Assembly (NCBI RefSeq): GCF_003721515.1
Contig: NZ_RJJD01000008.1
Span: 248,001-312,000 of the forward strand
DNA length: 64,000 bases
Source: Rufibacter latericius
GTDB taxonomy: Bacteria > Bacteroidota > Bacteroidia > Cytophagales > Hymenobacteraceae
Direction of reading: 5' to 3'
Shown: positions 8,438 through 17,890 of the stretch, piece after piece
Layout: each line of letters begins with the position of its first letter
Numbering within the stretch: the first letter of the stretch is position 1
Translations under genes and position numbers: made by a program
The notes under the pieces: model-generated
What the model saw: only the letters and a program-made list of their open reading frames with translations
Told to the model about the DNA's origin: nothing
Databases searched by the model: none

Positions 8438-10294
8438 TTACCTGAGCTCACTCAACTCCTCCCGGAAGCCACCGCTAAGGATGGGGAACCGGAGCCAGCT
8501 GCGAGGGTCCACGTTGTAGTCATCCAGGTGGAAGGCCGGCGCGTAGCGCTCACGTTTCCATTGGTTGCGGCTCCAGAGCGAGTAGAACCGCTGGACGAAC
8601 TGCCGCAACTGCTCATCGGGGTAAGTGCCTTTCAGCTTCTCAAACACCTGCTGCGGCGATAACCGGTCATAGAAAGCCAGGCGCTCAATCTGGTTTAACA
8701 GCGGATACGGCATGAGGTCTTCTTCATCGGTCTGGGTGTTTTCCAGGGGCCGAAGCTCAGCGGAGGGTTGCAGGTTGTTTACGTACTGCAGGCCTTCATA
8801 GCCCAGTTGCTGCTGCGCCCACACCAGCCACTGCCTAATGAACGCTTTGTCTACGCCCGCAATAGGCGAGATACTTCCGGCCGTGTCACCGTCCATAGTG
8901 GCGTACCCTACCGAGGCCTCAGACCGGTTAGAGGTAGCCAACAGCAGGGAGTTATTCAGGTTGGCTAGCATCCAGATACCGGGGGCACGAACACGGGCCT
9001 GGATGTTCTGCAACGTAAGGTCATCGTGCTCCCAGGTAAGGCTCCGGCCGATGGCGTGCTCAATCTTGCCCCGATAACTTTTCACTTCCTCGTCAATAGT
9101 CCAGTTAAAGAAAACGGCCCCAATGGATTTCGCCAGTTCTTCCGCTGAACGGTAGGTGTCATCAGAGGAGTTGACGGTGCCTTGGTACGCCGTGATCAGC
9201 AACTTGCCCACCAGTAGGTTTCGGACCTCGTTTATAGGAAGCTGCTTGTAATCGGAAATTTCGTTGGGGGTAAGGCAGTTGGTTTTGCGGGCAAACTCCT
9301 CCAAATCAATTTCCTCCAGCGCCCGGCGTACCATTTCGGCCACGGCTACGGCGCATAAAGAAGAATCGGCGCCGCCGCTCAACGAGAGTACAAACCCACG
9401 GCTGCGGCTTTTGCGCAGATAATCAAAAAGGGCCAGCGAAATGGCCGAGATAAACTCCACGTTCTCGTCTACCGGCAAAAGGTCCATCTCCACTGGTGGA
9501 AGGGGCGTCTCAAAGGAAACCTCGGCACACTCAAAGTCCACGCTCTTGAAGGAAAGCAGCTGATTCCGCAACACCAGGTTTCCGTTCTGCGCGATGATGA
9601 TTTCGCCGTCGTAGATCATTTTGCCAGCCTCATTGCCGAGCAGGTTCACGTACAGATAGGTGCACTCAAACTGCCTTGACGCGTCTACCACCAGATGGTA
9701 GCGCACATCGGTTTTGCTCATGGCAAAGTGGCTGGCACTGGGGTTGATGATGAGTTGCACCCCTTTAGGCTTGTGCCGATAGGCCGGTCGGTTCTCGTTG
9801 CGCCACGCATCTTCGCAGATCTCGAAGGCGAACTTGATGCCCTGATGCTCATAGATGATGTCGCCTATTGGGTAGGTTTTCCCCATGGCCTCAAACTCCG
9901 CCACCGAATCCGGAATCCAGGAACTGAACCAGCGCGGCTCATAGTGCACGCCGTCATTAGCCAGGAACTGTTTGGCCGTGAAGCCCAGGATTTCTTTGTC
10001 TTTGATAACGCAGGCGCAGTTATAGGTTGTGTTGTTCAGCCGGATGGGAAGCCCCACGCAGACAATCACACCCTCGCACCATTCCTTTATCTCCAGTAAC
10101 CGCTCGAAGCACTCCACACTCACCCATTCACTTAAGAAAAGGTCTTCGCAGCCGTACCCGGGAATGCTCATCTCGGGCAGGCAGAGAATGTCTACATTTT
10201 GTTCTTTGGCCTGTTCAATGGCCGTTTTGATGTTTCGGAGATTGTTATCCCAATCCAGGGGGGTTTGGTTGAGGGCAGCGCCGGCAAGTTTCAT
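8438..10294 (-). CDS. nadE: Glutamine-dependent NAD+ synthetase
   Basis: Makes NAD+ from deamido-NAD+, ATP and glutamine in the cytoplasm. 618 residues from the ATG at 10294 (MKLAGAALNQTP, the usual start of the nitrilase domain); an upstream in-frame start at 10372 would add an unrelated leader. N-terminal carbon-nitrogen hydrolase domain with the catalytic Glu in CLPEMSIPGYG and the nucleophilic Cys in FEICEDAW; C-terminal synthetase with the P-loop LSLSGGADSS. The two-domain form removes the need for free ammonia. It is a single-gene unit. Confidence 0.95.
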   Translation of the reverse strand: MKLAGAALNQTPLDWDNNLRNIKTAIEQAKEQNVDILCLPEMSIPGYGCEDLFLSEWVSVECFERLLEIKEWCEGVIVCVGLPIRLNNTTYNCACVIKDKEILGFTAKQFLANDGVHYEPRWFSSWIPDSVAEFEAMGKTYPIGDIIYEHQGIKFAFEICEDAWRNENRPAYRHKPKGVQLIINPSASHFAMSKTDVRYHLVVDASRQFECTYLYVNLLGNEAGKMIYDGEIIIAQNGNLVLRNQLLSFKSVDFECAEVSFETPLPPVEMDLLPVDENVEFISAISLALFDYLRKSRSRGFVLSLSGGADSSLCAVAVAEMVRRALEEIDLEEFARKTNCLTPNEISDYKQLPINEVRNLLVGKLLITAYQGTVNSSDDTYRSAEELAKSIGAVFFNWTIDEEVKSYRGKIEHAIGRSLTWEHDDLTLQNIQARVRAPGIWMLANLNNSLLLATSNRSEASVGYATMDGDTAGSISPIAGVDKAFIRQWLVWAQQQLGYEGLQYVNNLQPSAELRPLENTQTDEEDLMPYPLLNQIERLAFYDRLSPQQVFEKLKGTYPDEQLRQFVQRFYSLWSRNQWKRERYAPAFHLDDYNVDPRSWLRFPILSGGFREELSELR

Positions 10295-10598
10295 AGGTAG
10301 GTTCGGTTTAGCCTTTTTAACGCAAGAACAGCCTTGCAAGTTAAAACACGCAAGTCTGGCTACGGAAAACACGCAGCCGCGCTCCCTGCAAAACTAAGAA
10401 CCTATCTGGTAGAACCAAGAAATGGAGTGAAACTGAATTAGGATACCTCCTGCCGAAAACAAGATTCAGGAAGCTTATCTTTTATCCGAACGGAAGAAAA
10501 GGATTAAGAAAGAGATCAAGTTTCCGAAAGTATCTGTGAAAGAAGCGAAAGGCTTTAAGGCCGATTTCTGGAAAAGAGCCCGAAATCAGAAAAGAGGA
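10295..10598. other. Intergenic region upstream of nadE
   Basis: About 300 bases. Only a weak palindrome remnant near 10551-10586 (GGCTTTAAGGCC ... GAAAAGAGCCCG) was noted. No clear terminator for rnc was found. Confidence 0.4.
10551..10586. repeat. Dispersed palindrome, weak remnant
   Basis: CTTTAAGGCCGATTTC followed by GGAAAAGAGCCCG keeps the TTTC...GAAAA centre, but the arms are decayed. Confidence 0.35.
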
Positions 10599-11351
10599 TC
10601 AGGAAAGGATAGAACCGGTGGACCGGAGTACTTCCATGCTTTTCTCAGCGGCAGCCTGCTCGGCTTTCTTCTTGGAAAGGCCGCTGCCGCTAGCGATGAT
10701 GTCATTGTCTACTACCACTGCGGCAGTAAACTCGGTGGTGGAGCCACTCTGCTTCTGCCCCACAATCTCAAACCGGATGCTGCGGTTTTGGCCCTGTGCC
10801 CACTCAATGAGTTTGCTTTTGAAATTGCTGGTGGTGGTGGTAAGTTGGTGCAGGTCAAAATGCGGTTTCACCAGCTTTTTCAGGATGAAGCTTTTGGTGT
10901 CTACGTAGCCTTTGTCCAGGTACACGGCGCCAACCAACGCTTCAAGGGCATTGCCGTTGATGAACTTATGGCGGGTAACCCCAGAGATGTTGTCTACCTT
11001 GATAAGAGAGTGCAAGCCCACCTTTACGGCCAGGCTGTTCAAAGACTCTCGGTTCACCATGCGAGACCGGATCTCCGTTAGGAAGCCTTCGTCTTTGTAG
11101 GGGTATTTCTTGAAAAGGTACTCTGCGATGACCGCGCCTAAAATAGCATCACCCAAAAATTCCAGCCGTTCGTTTGTTTCCTGGCTTCCCTGTAAATTCT
11201 GGCGCACAAACGAGGTATGTGTGAAAGCCAGTTGGTACAGGTGAAGATTGTCTGGCGCCATGCCCGTAATATGGGTGATGGCGTTTACAAAAGCTTTGTC
11301 TTTGTAAAAGAATCTATGGATTGCGCGAAAGACCGGTCTGATCGGGCTCAA
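10599..11351 (-). CDS. rnc: Ribonuclease III
   Basis: 250-residue double-strand-specific endoribonuclease for rRNA and mRNA processing. It has the RNase III signature NERLEFLGDAILGAV with catalytic acidic residues around position 65, a second acidic cluster at EALVGAVYLDKGY, and a C-terminal dsRNA-binding domain (SKLIEWAQGQ...KKAEQAAAEKSME). It lies only 2 nt downstream of fabF, the classic acpP-fabF-rnc arrangement, so all three are almost certainly one transcript. Confidence 0.95.
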   Translation of the reverse strand: MSPIRPVFRAIHRFFYKDKAFVNAITHITGMAPDNLHLYQLAFTHTSFVRQNLQGSQETNERLEFLGDAILGAVIAEYLFKKYPYKDEGFLTEIRSRMVNRESLNSLAVKVGLHSLIKVDNISGVTRHKFINGNALEALVGAVYLDKGYVDTKSFILKKLVKPHFDLHQLTTTTSNFKSKLIEWAQGQNRSIRFEIVGQKQSGSTTEFTAAVVVDNDIIASGSGLSKKKAEQAAAEKSMEVLRSTGSILS

Positions 11352-11353
11352 TG

Positions 11354-12604
11354 CTATTCAGTGAGTTTCTTGAAAATCACAGAGGTGTTGTGTCCGCCAA
11401 ATCCGAAGGTATTGCTAAGGGCAATGTTTACTTCGCGCTTCTGGGCCTCGTTAAAGGTAAAGTTCAGGCGAGGATCAATGGTATCATCATCGGTGAAGTG
11501 GTTGATGGTGGGCGGAACAATGCCGTTCTGGATCGCCAGAATAGCCGCTACTGCCTCCACACCGCCCGCACCACCCAGCAAATGCCCGGTCATACTCTTG
11601 GTAGAGCTGATGTTCAGGTTGTAGGCGTGCTCTCCAAATACTTTCTGGATCGCGGTCACCTCGGCTCCATCCCCAAGTGGTGTGCTGGTTCCGTGGGTAT
11701 TGATGTAATCTACCTGGTCTGGGGTAATACCTGCATCACGCAAGGCATTCTGCATGACCAGTACTACGCCTTCGCCGTTAGGGTCTGGTGCGGTAATATG
11801 GTACGCATCTGAAGACAGGCCACCGCCAATAACTTCGGCGTAAATCTTGGCGCCGCGGGCTTTAGCGTGCTCATAGCTTTCCAGCACCAGAGCGCCGGCA
11901 CCTTCACCCAACACAAAACCATCGCGGTCTTTGTCATACGGCCGGGAGGCCGTTAATGGGTCGTCGTTGCGCTCACTCATGGCTTTGAGGGCATTAAACC
12001 CGCCAATACCAGACTCCGTGATCGCTGCCTCAGAACCGCCGGTCACCACCACATCGGCCATGCCTAGCCTAATGTAGTTCAAAGCCGCCACAATAGAGTC
12101 TGAAGACGAAGCGCAAGCAGAGGTGGTCACAAAGTTAGGGCCTCTGAAACCGTACTTGATAGAGATATTGCCGGAGGAACTGTCGGCAATCATTTTAGGA
12201 ATAAAGAAAGGGTTGTACCGTGGGGTACCATCTCCTAAACCAAACTGGATGGACTCATCCTGGAAAGTCTTTAAACCGCCAATGCCAGAACCCCAGATCA
12301 CGCCTACGCGGTCTCTGTTCACATTTTCCAGAATACCTGAGTCAGCGATGGCTTCATTGCTGGCGATGAGGGCAAACTGGGTGAAGTAATCCATCTTTCT
12401 ACCTTCTTTTCTTTCAAAGTAGTCTTCTGGATTGTAGCCTTTGATCTCGCAGGCAAACTGGGTTTTAAACTTACCGGCATTAAAGCGAGTAATAGGCGCC
12501 GCGCCGCTTACCCCATTGGAAAGCCCCTGCCAGTATTCTGCCACGGTTTTACCAATTGGGGTGAGCGCGCCTAGGCCTGTTACAACAACTCTCTTAAGCT
12601 CCAT
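11354..12604 (-). CDS. fabF: Beta-ketoacyl-ACP synthase II
   Basis: 416-residue condensing enzyme of type II fatty acid synthesis, elongating acyl-ACP with malonyl-ACP. The Cys-His-His triad is visible: nucleophile in VTTSACASSSD, His in NTHGTSTPLGD and His in KSMTGHLLGGAGG. It starts MELKRVVVTGLGALTPIG, typical for FabF. Located between acpP (76-nt gap) and rnc (2-nt gap). Confidence 0.96.
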   Translation of the reverse strand: MELKRVVVTGLGALTPIGKTVAEYWQGLSNGVSGAAPITRFNAGKFKTQFACEIKGYNPEDYFERKEGRKMDYFTQFALIASNEAIADSGILENVNRDRVGVIWGSGIGGLKTFQDESIQFGLGDGTPRYNPFFIPKMIADSSSGNISIKYGFRGPNFVTTSACASSSDSIVAALNYIRLGMADVVVTGGSEAAITESGIGGFNALKAMSERNDDPLTASRPYDKDRDGFVLGEGAGALVLESYEHAKARGAKIYAEVIGGGLSSDAYHITAPDPNGEGVVLVMQNALRDAGITPDQVDYINTHGTSTPLGDGAEVTAIQKVFGEHAYNLNISSTKSMTGHLLGGAGGVEAVAAILAIQNGIVPPTINHFTDDDTIDPRLNFTFNEAQKREVNIALSNTFGFGGHNTSVIFKKLTE

Positions 12605-12680
12605 ACGCTGCTAGTAGAGGAAAAGAACCTATATTGATTAGGTAAAATTGGATCGATAGAAGAAAAAAGGGAGGAGGAGA

Positions 12681-12917
12681 TTACTTAGCGTGCTCTTCCA
12701 GGTAGCTGATCGCTTGGCCCACCGTTGCAATATTCTCAGCTTGATCGTCTGGAATAGACACATTGAATTCTTTCTCAAATTCCATGATCAATTCAACGGT
12801 ATCAAGAGAGTCGGCACCCAGGTCGTTTGTAAAGCTAGCCTCAGGCGTTACCTCAGATTCTTCAACGCCTAATTTGTCAATAATGATAGCTCTTACTTTT
12901 TCTGCGATTTCTGACAT
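12681..12917 (-). CDS. acpP: Acyl carrier protein
   Basis: 78-residue acidic carrier protein that holds growing acyl chains on a 4'-phosphopantetheine arm attached to the Ser of [12 protein letters not shown]. First gene of the acpP-fabF-rnc operon. Confidence 0.97.
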   Translation of the reverse strand: MSEIAEKVRAIIIDKLGVEESEVTPEASFTNDLGADSLDTVELIMEFEKEFNVSIPDDQAENIATVGQAISYLEEHAK

Positions 12918-13094
12918 TTTTTTAGAAGTTTTTTAAAACACAGTGCAAAGAAATAGATTTGGGAACACAATGTCAAACAAAATACAAGAGATTGTTTTAT
13001 TGTGTCACTTTTCTAAAAACTTCACTTGAGTTTCCAATTCACTTCTTTAAATTGCCAGCCCAACTTTTTCACTTACCCAAGAGTACCGCAACCC

Positions 13095-13520
13095 ATGAAA
13101 TCTATCCGTCTAGACGTTGATTACGATTTTGATTTCGACTTATATGGAGTGGTCTCTTCCAGCAAGGAACACACTCTTGCCTGGGCACTGAACAAGTATT
13201 TCCGCATCAGGTTGGTGAAACAGGCAGATTTGTGCATTGACTACCTGAACAAAGGCCGGTTGATTATCTCCAACTACCTGCACCGTGCCGAGCACGGCTC
13301 CTTGCGTTTGTTCAGGAACCGCTCAGTGGGCACCAGCACCCTGCCCTCCCCTTTCCTGGTGCCAGATATCAAAGAATATGACTATGTAATTCAGGTGTCA
13401 GGCGGGCTCAGCCATCTTCAGCAAGAGCTTCTGCAGACCCTAAATGCCGTACCCCTAGTGCAGTACGTGCGCTCCTTTGACCCACATTGTTTACGTTATA
13501 AAGAAAACCTGCTTTTTTAG
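13095..13520 (+). CDS. IPExxxVDY-family protein
   Basis: 141-residue protein of a Bacteroidota-restricted family named for a motif that appears here as VPDIKEYDY. The ATG at 13095 is chosen because it starts with the conserved opening (MKSIRLDVDYDFDFDLYGVV); an upstream in-frame ATG at 13026 would add a non-conserved 23 residues. No catalytic motif is recognised. It lies 3 nt before pyk, and this pairing is commonly seen in the phylum, so a link to pyruvate kinase is plausible but unproven. Confidence 0.85.
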   Translation: MKSIRLDVDYDFDFDLYGVVSSSKEHTLAWALNKYFRIRLVKQADLCIDYLNKGRLIISNYLHRAEHGSLRLFRNRSVGTSTLPSPFLVPDIKEYDYVIQVSGGLSHLQQELLQTLNAVPLVQYVRSFDPHCLRYKENLLF

Positions 13521-13523
13521 CAA

Positions 13524-14954
13524 ATGGCTATTAATTTCAACAAAACCAAGATTATTGCAACGGTTGGCCCCGCCAGCAACACCCCTGAGCGCCTGCGCGC
13601 ACTTATTCAGGAAGGGGTAGACGTATTTCGCCTTAATTTTTCCCACGGCGCCCACCACGAGCACTTAAAGGTAATTGAACACGTTCGTGCCATCAACGCC
13701 CAAGAAGGTTTCAATATATGCTTGCTGCAAGATTTGCAGGGTCCTAAAATCAGGATCAATGACGTCCAGGATGGCGCCATTGAGATTGTGGAAGGGCAGC
13801 AGCTTACTTTTGTCTGTGACAAATCCATGGGTACCCCCCAGCGGTTGTCGCACAGCTACGCCCGCCTGGCCCAGGATGTTCGTCCCGGTGACGCCATCCT
13901 GATTGACGATGGTAAACTGGAGGTACGCGTACTCAGCACTGACGGCGTAAACGAAGTACTAACGGAAGTAGTGTATGGTGGCGTGGTGAAACCCCGTAAA
14001 GGCATGAACCTGCCAGACACCGTGGTGACCGCTCCATCGCTTACCGAAAAAGACATCCAGGACCTGCACTTTGGCCTGGACAACGATGTAGAATGGATCG
14101 CGCTTTCCTTTGTCCGCAAAGTGGAAGACATCCATGAGATCAAACGCATCATTGCGGAGCGTGGTAAAGACGCCAAGGTGGTAGCCAAGATTGAAAAGCC
14201 AGAAGCCATCCGCAACATTGACTCTATAATTGAAGCCACCGATGCCATCATGGTTGCCCGTGGTGACTTGGGTGTGGAAGTAGGCATGGAAGGCGTTCCG
14301 ATGCTGCAGAAGATGATTGTGGAGAAATGCAACCAGCAAGGCAAGCCCGTGATTGTGGCCACCCAGATGATGGAAAGCATGATCACCAATCCGCGTCCTA
14401 CCCGGGCTGAGACCAATGACGTAGCCAACGCCGTTATGGACGGTGCCGATACCCTGATGCTTTCTGCTGAGACCGCTGCCGGTGCTTATCCTATTGAGAC
14501 TATCCGCAGCATGACCCGCACCATCCAGTCGGTAGAAACTCAGGCGGCCGTTTTCCACCGCAACTTTGTGTTCAACAACCAGTCTCCCACTTTCTACAAC
14601 GACACCGTGGTAGCAAGTGCCGTGACCCTGGCCCGTGACACCGATGCCCGTGCGCTTATCTGCCTTACCAAGTCTGGCTACACTGCTATTCAGCTAGCGA
14701 AACACCGCCCTAAAGCAGACATCTTCGTTTTCACCGATAACCGCGTGTTGTTGAACACCCTGAACCTGGTATGGGGAATCAGGGGCTACTATTATGACCG
14801 TTTTGTGTCTACGGATGAGACCATCGCTGACCTGAAGGAAATTCTGGTAAAGGAAGGCCACCTGGAAACCGGCGACATTTTCATCAACATCGGCTCTATG
14901 CCGGTAATGGAGAAGAAACGCGCCAACATGATCAAGCTGAGTGTAGTACACTAA
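13524..14954 (+). CDS. pyk: Pyruvate kinase
   Basis: 476-residue glycolytic enzyme converting phosphoenolpyruvate and ADP to pyruvate and ATP. Motifs: TVGPASNTPE near the N-terminus, RLNFSHG, LQDLQGPKIR, the active-site stretch AKIEKPEAI followed by IMVARGDLGVE, and ATQMMESM. The C-terminal alpha/beta allosteric domain is present. Transcribed with the preceding IPExxxVDY gene and followed by a strong terminator. Confidence 0.96.
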   Translation: MAINFNKTKIIATVGPASNTPERLRALIQEGVDVFRLNFSHGAHHEHLKVIEHVRAINAQEGFNICLLQDLQGPKIRINDVQDGAIEIVEGQQLTFVCDKSMGTPQRLSHSYARLAQDVRPGDAILIDDGKLEVRVLSTDGVNEVLTEVVYGGVVKPRKGMNLPDTVVTAPSLTEKDIQDLHFGLDNDVEWIALSFVRKVEDIHEIKRIIAERGKDAKVVAKIEKPEAIRNIDSIIEATDAIMVARGDLGVEVGMEGVPMLQKMIVEKCNQQGKPVIVATQMMESMITNPRPTRAETNDVANAVMDGADTLMLSAETAAGAYPIETIRSMTRTIQSVETQAAVFHRNFVFNNQSPTFYNDTVVASAVTLARDTDARALICLTKSGYTAIQLAKHRPKADIFVFTDNRVLLNTLNLVWGIRGYYYDRFVSTDETIADLKEILVKEGHLETGDIFINIGSMPVMEKKRANMIKLSVVH

Positions 14955-14982
14955 GCGACTGCAACAGTAGCAGGCTACTTTT

Positions 14983-15031
14983 AAAAGCAAAAGGGCCAGT
15001 CTTCTTTCTGAGGACTGGCCCTTTTGCTTTT
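14983..15031 (+). terminator. Rho-independent terminator after pyk
   Basis: Long hairpin: AAAAGCAAAAGGGCCAGTC pairs with GACTGGCCCTTTTGCTTTT across TTCTTTCTGAG; the T-rich side follows in both directions. Confidence 0.9.
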
Positions 15032-15055
15032 GTATCCAGAAAATATGTAAGCTCC

Positions 15056-15093
15056 GCTTTAAGGCTGTTTTCCCAAAAGAGGACCTAAACCGC
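15056..15093. repeat. Dispersed palindrome between two terminators
   Basis: GCTTTAAGGCTGTTTTC and AAAAGAGGACCTAAACCGC flank a short centre. It sits between the pyk and rpsT terminators, so it is not needed for termination there. Confidence 0.65.
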
Positions 15094-15104
15094 TATACAA
15101 CACA

Positions 15105-15131
15105 AAAAGCCTTGCGGTTAGCAAGGCTTTT
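15105..15131 (-). terminator. Rho-independent terminator of rpsT
   Basis: AAAAGCCTTGC pairs with GCAAGGCTTTT around GGTTA; the T-rich tail reads on the minus strand. Confidence 0.85.
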
Positions 15132-15167
15132 GATGATTACCCAAGAATTAAATACTACCTAAAAGAA

Positions 15168-15428
15168 TTAAGCAGCAGCTAATGTATTTACAAATTTAGC
15201 CAGCTTTGATTTGTTGTTGGCCGCTTTGTTTTTGTGGATCACGTTCTTCTTAGCCAACTTGTCCAGCATACCAGATACCGTCTTAAACAGCTCTTGCGCC
15301 TCGGCTTTGTCGGTTGTGTTTCTTAAACGCTTTACAAAGGTACGGGTGGTTTTCGCCTGATAGCGATTCAGCAAGCGTTTCGCGTTGTTAGATCTGATTC
15401 TCTTTAATGCTGACTTATGGTTAGCCAT
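15168..15428 (-). CDS. rpsT: 30S ribosomal protein S20
   Basis: 86 residues, basic and alanine-rich ([20 protein letters not shown]), binding 16S rRNA early in small-subunit assembly. Monocistronic, with a good Bacteroidota promoter upstream and a terminator downstream. Confidence 0.96.
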   Translation of the reverse strand: MANHKSALKRIRSNNAKRLLNRYQAKTTRTFVKRLRNTTDKAEAQELFKTVSGMLDKLAKKNVIHKNKAANNKSKLAKFVNTLAAA

Positions 15429-15477
15429 GGTTGTGAATATAGATAAATGCTTTTGACTCTGATTCTAAATGAGTTTG

Positions 15478-15508
15478 CAAAACTACAAGGTTCCATCTAA
15501 ACTTCCAA
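15478..15508 (-). promoter_or_regulatory. Bacteroidota-type promoter for rpsT
   Basis: On the minus strand, TTG (15506-15508) is followed after 20 nt by TAGTTTTG (15478-15485), matching the -33 TTG / -7 TAnnTTTG consensus of the housekeeping sigma factor in this phylum. It lies about 50 nt before the rpsT start codon. Confidence 0.65.
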
Positions 15509-15875
15509 GCGACAGGCATAAATTTTCATTAATCCTCTGCTTTTCTGCAACTTCTGAGAGAAAGGCACCTCCTGGGTTTTGCCCTGCAAAGGTAACATTT
15601 CTTGAATTCCCGTTCTATCTTTACCATAAAAGTTTTCAACGTCACGACATGTTTCTCTTTTACTTCCTTTAGCCAGGCAAGTCAAATACAGCTCCACCCA
15701 GGCGGCAAGGATTCTCTTGGGTAGCGCTTAAAGTAGAATAGGCATTTTGTATTTTAATCTGACTTTATTTGCAAGAACTGATTTCTGAAATGCGTTCTAC
15801 GTTTAAAATCAGAAAAACAGGCCAGAAGCATATGCAAAAGCCCTCCTCTTGCGTCAACCAACTTACATCTACCTC
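15509..15875. other. Intergenic region between rpsT and the di-heme peroxidase cluster
   Basis: No gene, tRNA or clear structured RNA was recognised. The first part is pyrimidine-rich. Small in-frame openings here lack coding character. Confidence 0.4.
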
Positions 15876-16988
15876 ATGCTGATTTTCCGGAGGTTTGCTT
15901 TCTTAGGATTGAGTGCCATGGTTTTGCTGGTAGCGGGCTGTTCACAAGAGAGCTCCCCGATTGAAACAGAGCCTGAATACCTCGGACCCAAGCCTTACAA
16001 CCTGGAATTTCCCGGTAGATTTGGCGCTCCCAAAGCCATACCGGCAGATAATCCGCTTACCGAAGAGGGCGTTCAGCTAGGCCGCATGCTCTTTTATGAG
16101 AAAGCCCTTTCGGCGAACAATACCATGTCCTGCGGAAGCTGCCATAAACAGGAATTCGCTTTTACAGATGGGCAAGCGGTAAGCAAAGGAGTAGACGGCA
16201 TCGCCGGAACCCGAAGTGCTATGTCATTGGCGAACCTTCTGTGGGTGTCTAGGTTCAACTGGGACGGAGGGCCTACTTCTTTGGAAGAGCAGGCCATCAT
16301 TCCGTTGGAAAGCCCCATCGAGCTACACCAAAACCTCAGCCTGGCGGTCACCAAACTTCAGGGCACAGAGAAATACCCGGCGCTCTTTGAGAAAGCCCTC
16401 GGGAAGGGTCCTGTTACCAAAGAAAACCTGCTCAAGGCGCTGTCGCAGTTTACCCGCACCCTCATCTCCTCTAATTCTAAATTTGATCGCTACCAGGAAG
16501 GCAAAGAAAACCTCACCGTAGATGAACTGCTGGGCATGCGCCTTTTCCTGACCCATCCAGACCCGAACATCGGTTTACGGGGTGGTAATTGCGGCGATTG
16601 CCACGGCGGCACGCTCCAGACGTTTCACACCTTTCATAACAATGGGTTAGATGCCAACCCCATAGACGCGGGCCGATGGCTTATAACGGGGCTTGAAAGT
16701 GACCGGGGAAAGTTTAGGACGCCTTCTTTGCGGAACGTTGCCCTAACCGCTCCCTACATGCATGATGGCCGGTTCAAAACTCTGGAGGAGGTGCTGGACC
16801 ATTACAACGAGCACATTGACATGACCAACCCCAACCTTGACCCACTCATTGAGGAAGCCCGCAATGAATTTGGAGGCGCTAAATTGGGCTTAACCACTAC
16901 AGAAAAACGGCAGATAATTGCTTTCCTGCATACCCTCACAGACGAAACGTTCATCAAAGACCCACGCTTCTCAGACCCTCATAAATGA
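15876..16988 (+). CDS. Di-heme cytochrome c peroxidase / MauG-family lipoprotein
   Basis: 370 residues from the ATG at 15876; a TTG at 15849 in frame is less likely because the ATG leads straight into a lipoprotein signal ending LLVAGC (Cys22). Two c-type heme sites are visible, CGSCH at 86-90 and CGDCH at 239-243, plus the PYMHDG motif characteristic of bacterial CCP/MauG proteins. It acts in the periplasm, anchored by lipid. It lies upstream of mbnP-like and second peroxidase genes. It could be a peroxidase or an oxidase that modifies the neighbouring MbnP-like protein; sequence alone does not decide. Confidence 0.88.
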   Translation: MLIFRRFAFLGLSAMVLLVAGCSQESSPIETEPEYLGPKPYNLEFPGRFGAPKAIPADNPLTEEGVQLGRMLFYEKALSANNTMSCGSCHKQEFAFTDGQAVSKGVDGIAGTRSAMSLANLLWVSRFNWDGGPTSLEEQAIIPLESPIELHQNLSLAVTKLQGTEKYPALFEKALGKGPVTKENLLKALSQFTRTLISSNSKFDRYQEGKENLTVDELLGMRLFLTHPDPNIGLRGGNCGDCHGGTLQTFHTFHNNGLDANPIDAGRWLITGLESDRGKFRTPSLRNVALTAPYMHDGRFKTLEEVLDHYNEHIDMTNPNLDPLIEEARNEFGGAKLGLTTTEKRQIIAFLHTLTDETFIKDPRFSDPHK

Positions 16989-17052
16989 TAAGCGCAGAGT
17001 CACGATGTACCACTTTTAATCAAATCTCAGAATGGGCGCATTCTTTTACTTT

Positions 17053-17093
17053 CCGCTTTTGGAGCCGTTTTCTGAAAAGAGGCTCATAATCGG
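17053..17093. repeat. Dispersed palindrome between peroxidase and MbnP genes
   Basis: CCG...CGG outer pairs and GAGCC/GGCTC inner arms around GTTTTCTGAAAAGA. Located within an apparent cluster rather than at its end. Confidence 0.6.
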
Positions 17094-17134
17094 ATATTTC
17101 CTAAGTTGTATTCCCCCACTTATCAAGACTCTCT

Positions 17135-17887
17135 ATGGCTTCTTTTACCCATCTTTACCAAAGACTTACCTCTGTTTTCTTCCTTACCTTGGTTCTTTTC
17201 ACGTGGAGTTGCTCTGATGATGACGCGCCGGAAAGCCCTAGTACGGTCACCATCTCTTTCCAGCACACCTTTGATTCCCAGCCCTTGGTGCTGGGGCAGG
17301 AGTACACTAATACCCACGGCCATAAGGTTAGGTTCAACCAACTGCGGTACTACATCAGCAACGTGAAACTTACCCGAGCAGATGGCAGCGAGTATGCCGC
17401 CCCAAATAGCTATCATTTGATGGAAAAAATGGCTGATACCAGCAAGGAGAGTTTTGATTTACCTGAGGTTCCTGCCGGCAGGTACCGTTCCATCACCTTC
17501 AGCGTAGGCGTTGACCAAGCCCATAACCATTCAACAGACCAGGTAGGTGACCTGGACCCCAACCACCAGATGGCCTGGAACTGGGACACCGGATATAAGT
17601 TTCTGGTAGCCGAAGGTCAGTACTATAACCCCACGGAGGCCTCCTTCAAAAACTTCATTTACCACATTGGCCATGATGCCAACTACCGCACCATCACGCT
17701 TCCCCTACCCGATGACTGGAACCTGACGGGTCAAAACAAAACCCTGGAACTCATCACAAATACCAAAGTCCTGTTTGGCGGACCTAACGTGATTGACTTA
17801 AGCGCTATGGGCTTCTCAACGGTAATGGGCGGCGCACCCGCCGGGTTGGTGGCTGATAACATCCGTCAAATGTTCCGGCTTAAATAG
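17135..17887 (+). CDS. MbnP-like copper-binding lipoprotein
   Basis: 250 residues with a lipoprotein signal (LFTWSC, Cys26). It resembles the MbnP family: GHKVRFNQLRYYISNVKL, the His/Asp-rich GVDQAHNHSTD segment, and above all MAWNWDTGYKF with W148 and W150. In characterised MbnP proteins one Trp of this WxW pair is oxidised to kynurenine by the partner di-heme enzyme MbnH, giving a copper site. The gene is 3 nt upstream of a second di-heme protein, the expected partner arrangement. No methanobactin genes are nearby, so this is one of the stand-alone MbnP/MbnH modules. Confidence 0.82.
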   Translation: MASFTHLYQRLTSVFFLTLVLFTWSCSDDDAPESPSTVTISFQHTFDSQPLVLGQEYTNTHGHKVRFNQLRYYISNVKLTRADGSEYAAPNSYHLMEKMADTSKESFDLPEVPAGRYRSITFSVGVDQAHNHSTDQVGDLDPNHQMAWNWDTGYKFLVAEGQYYNPTEASFKNFIYHIGHDANYRTITLPLPDDWNLTGQNKTLELITNTKVLFGGPNVIDLSAMGFSTVMGGAPAGLVADNIRQMFRLK

Positions 17888-17890
17888 CCC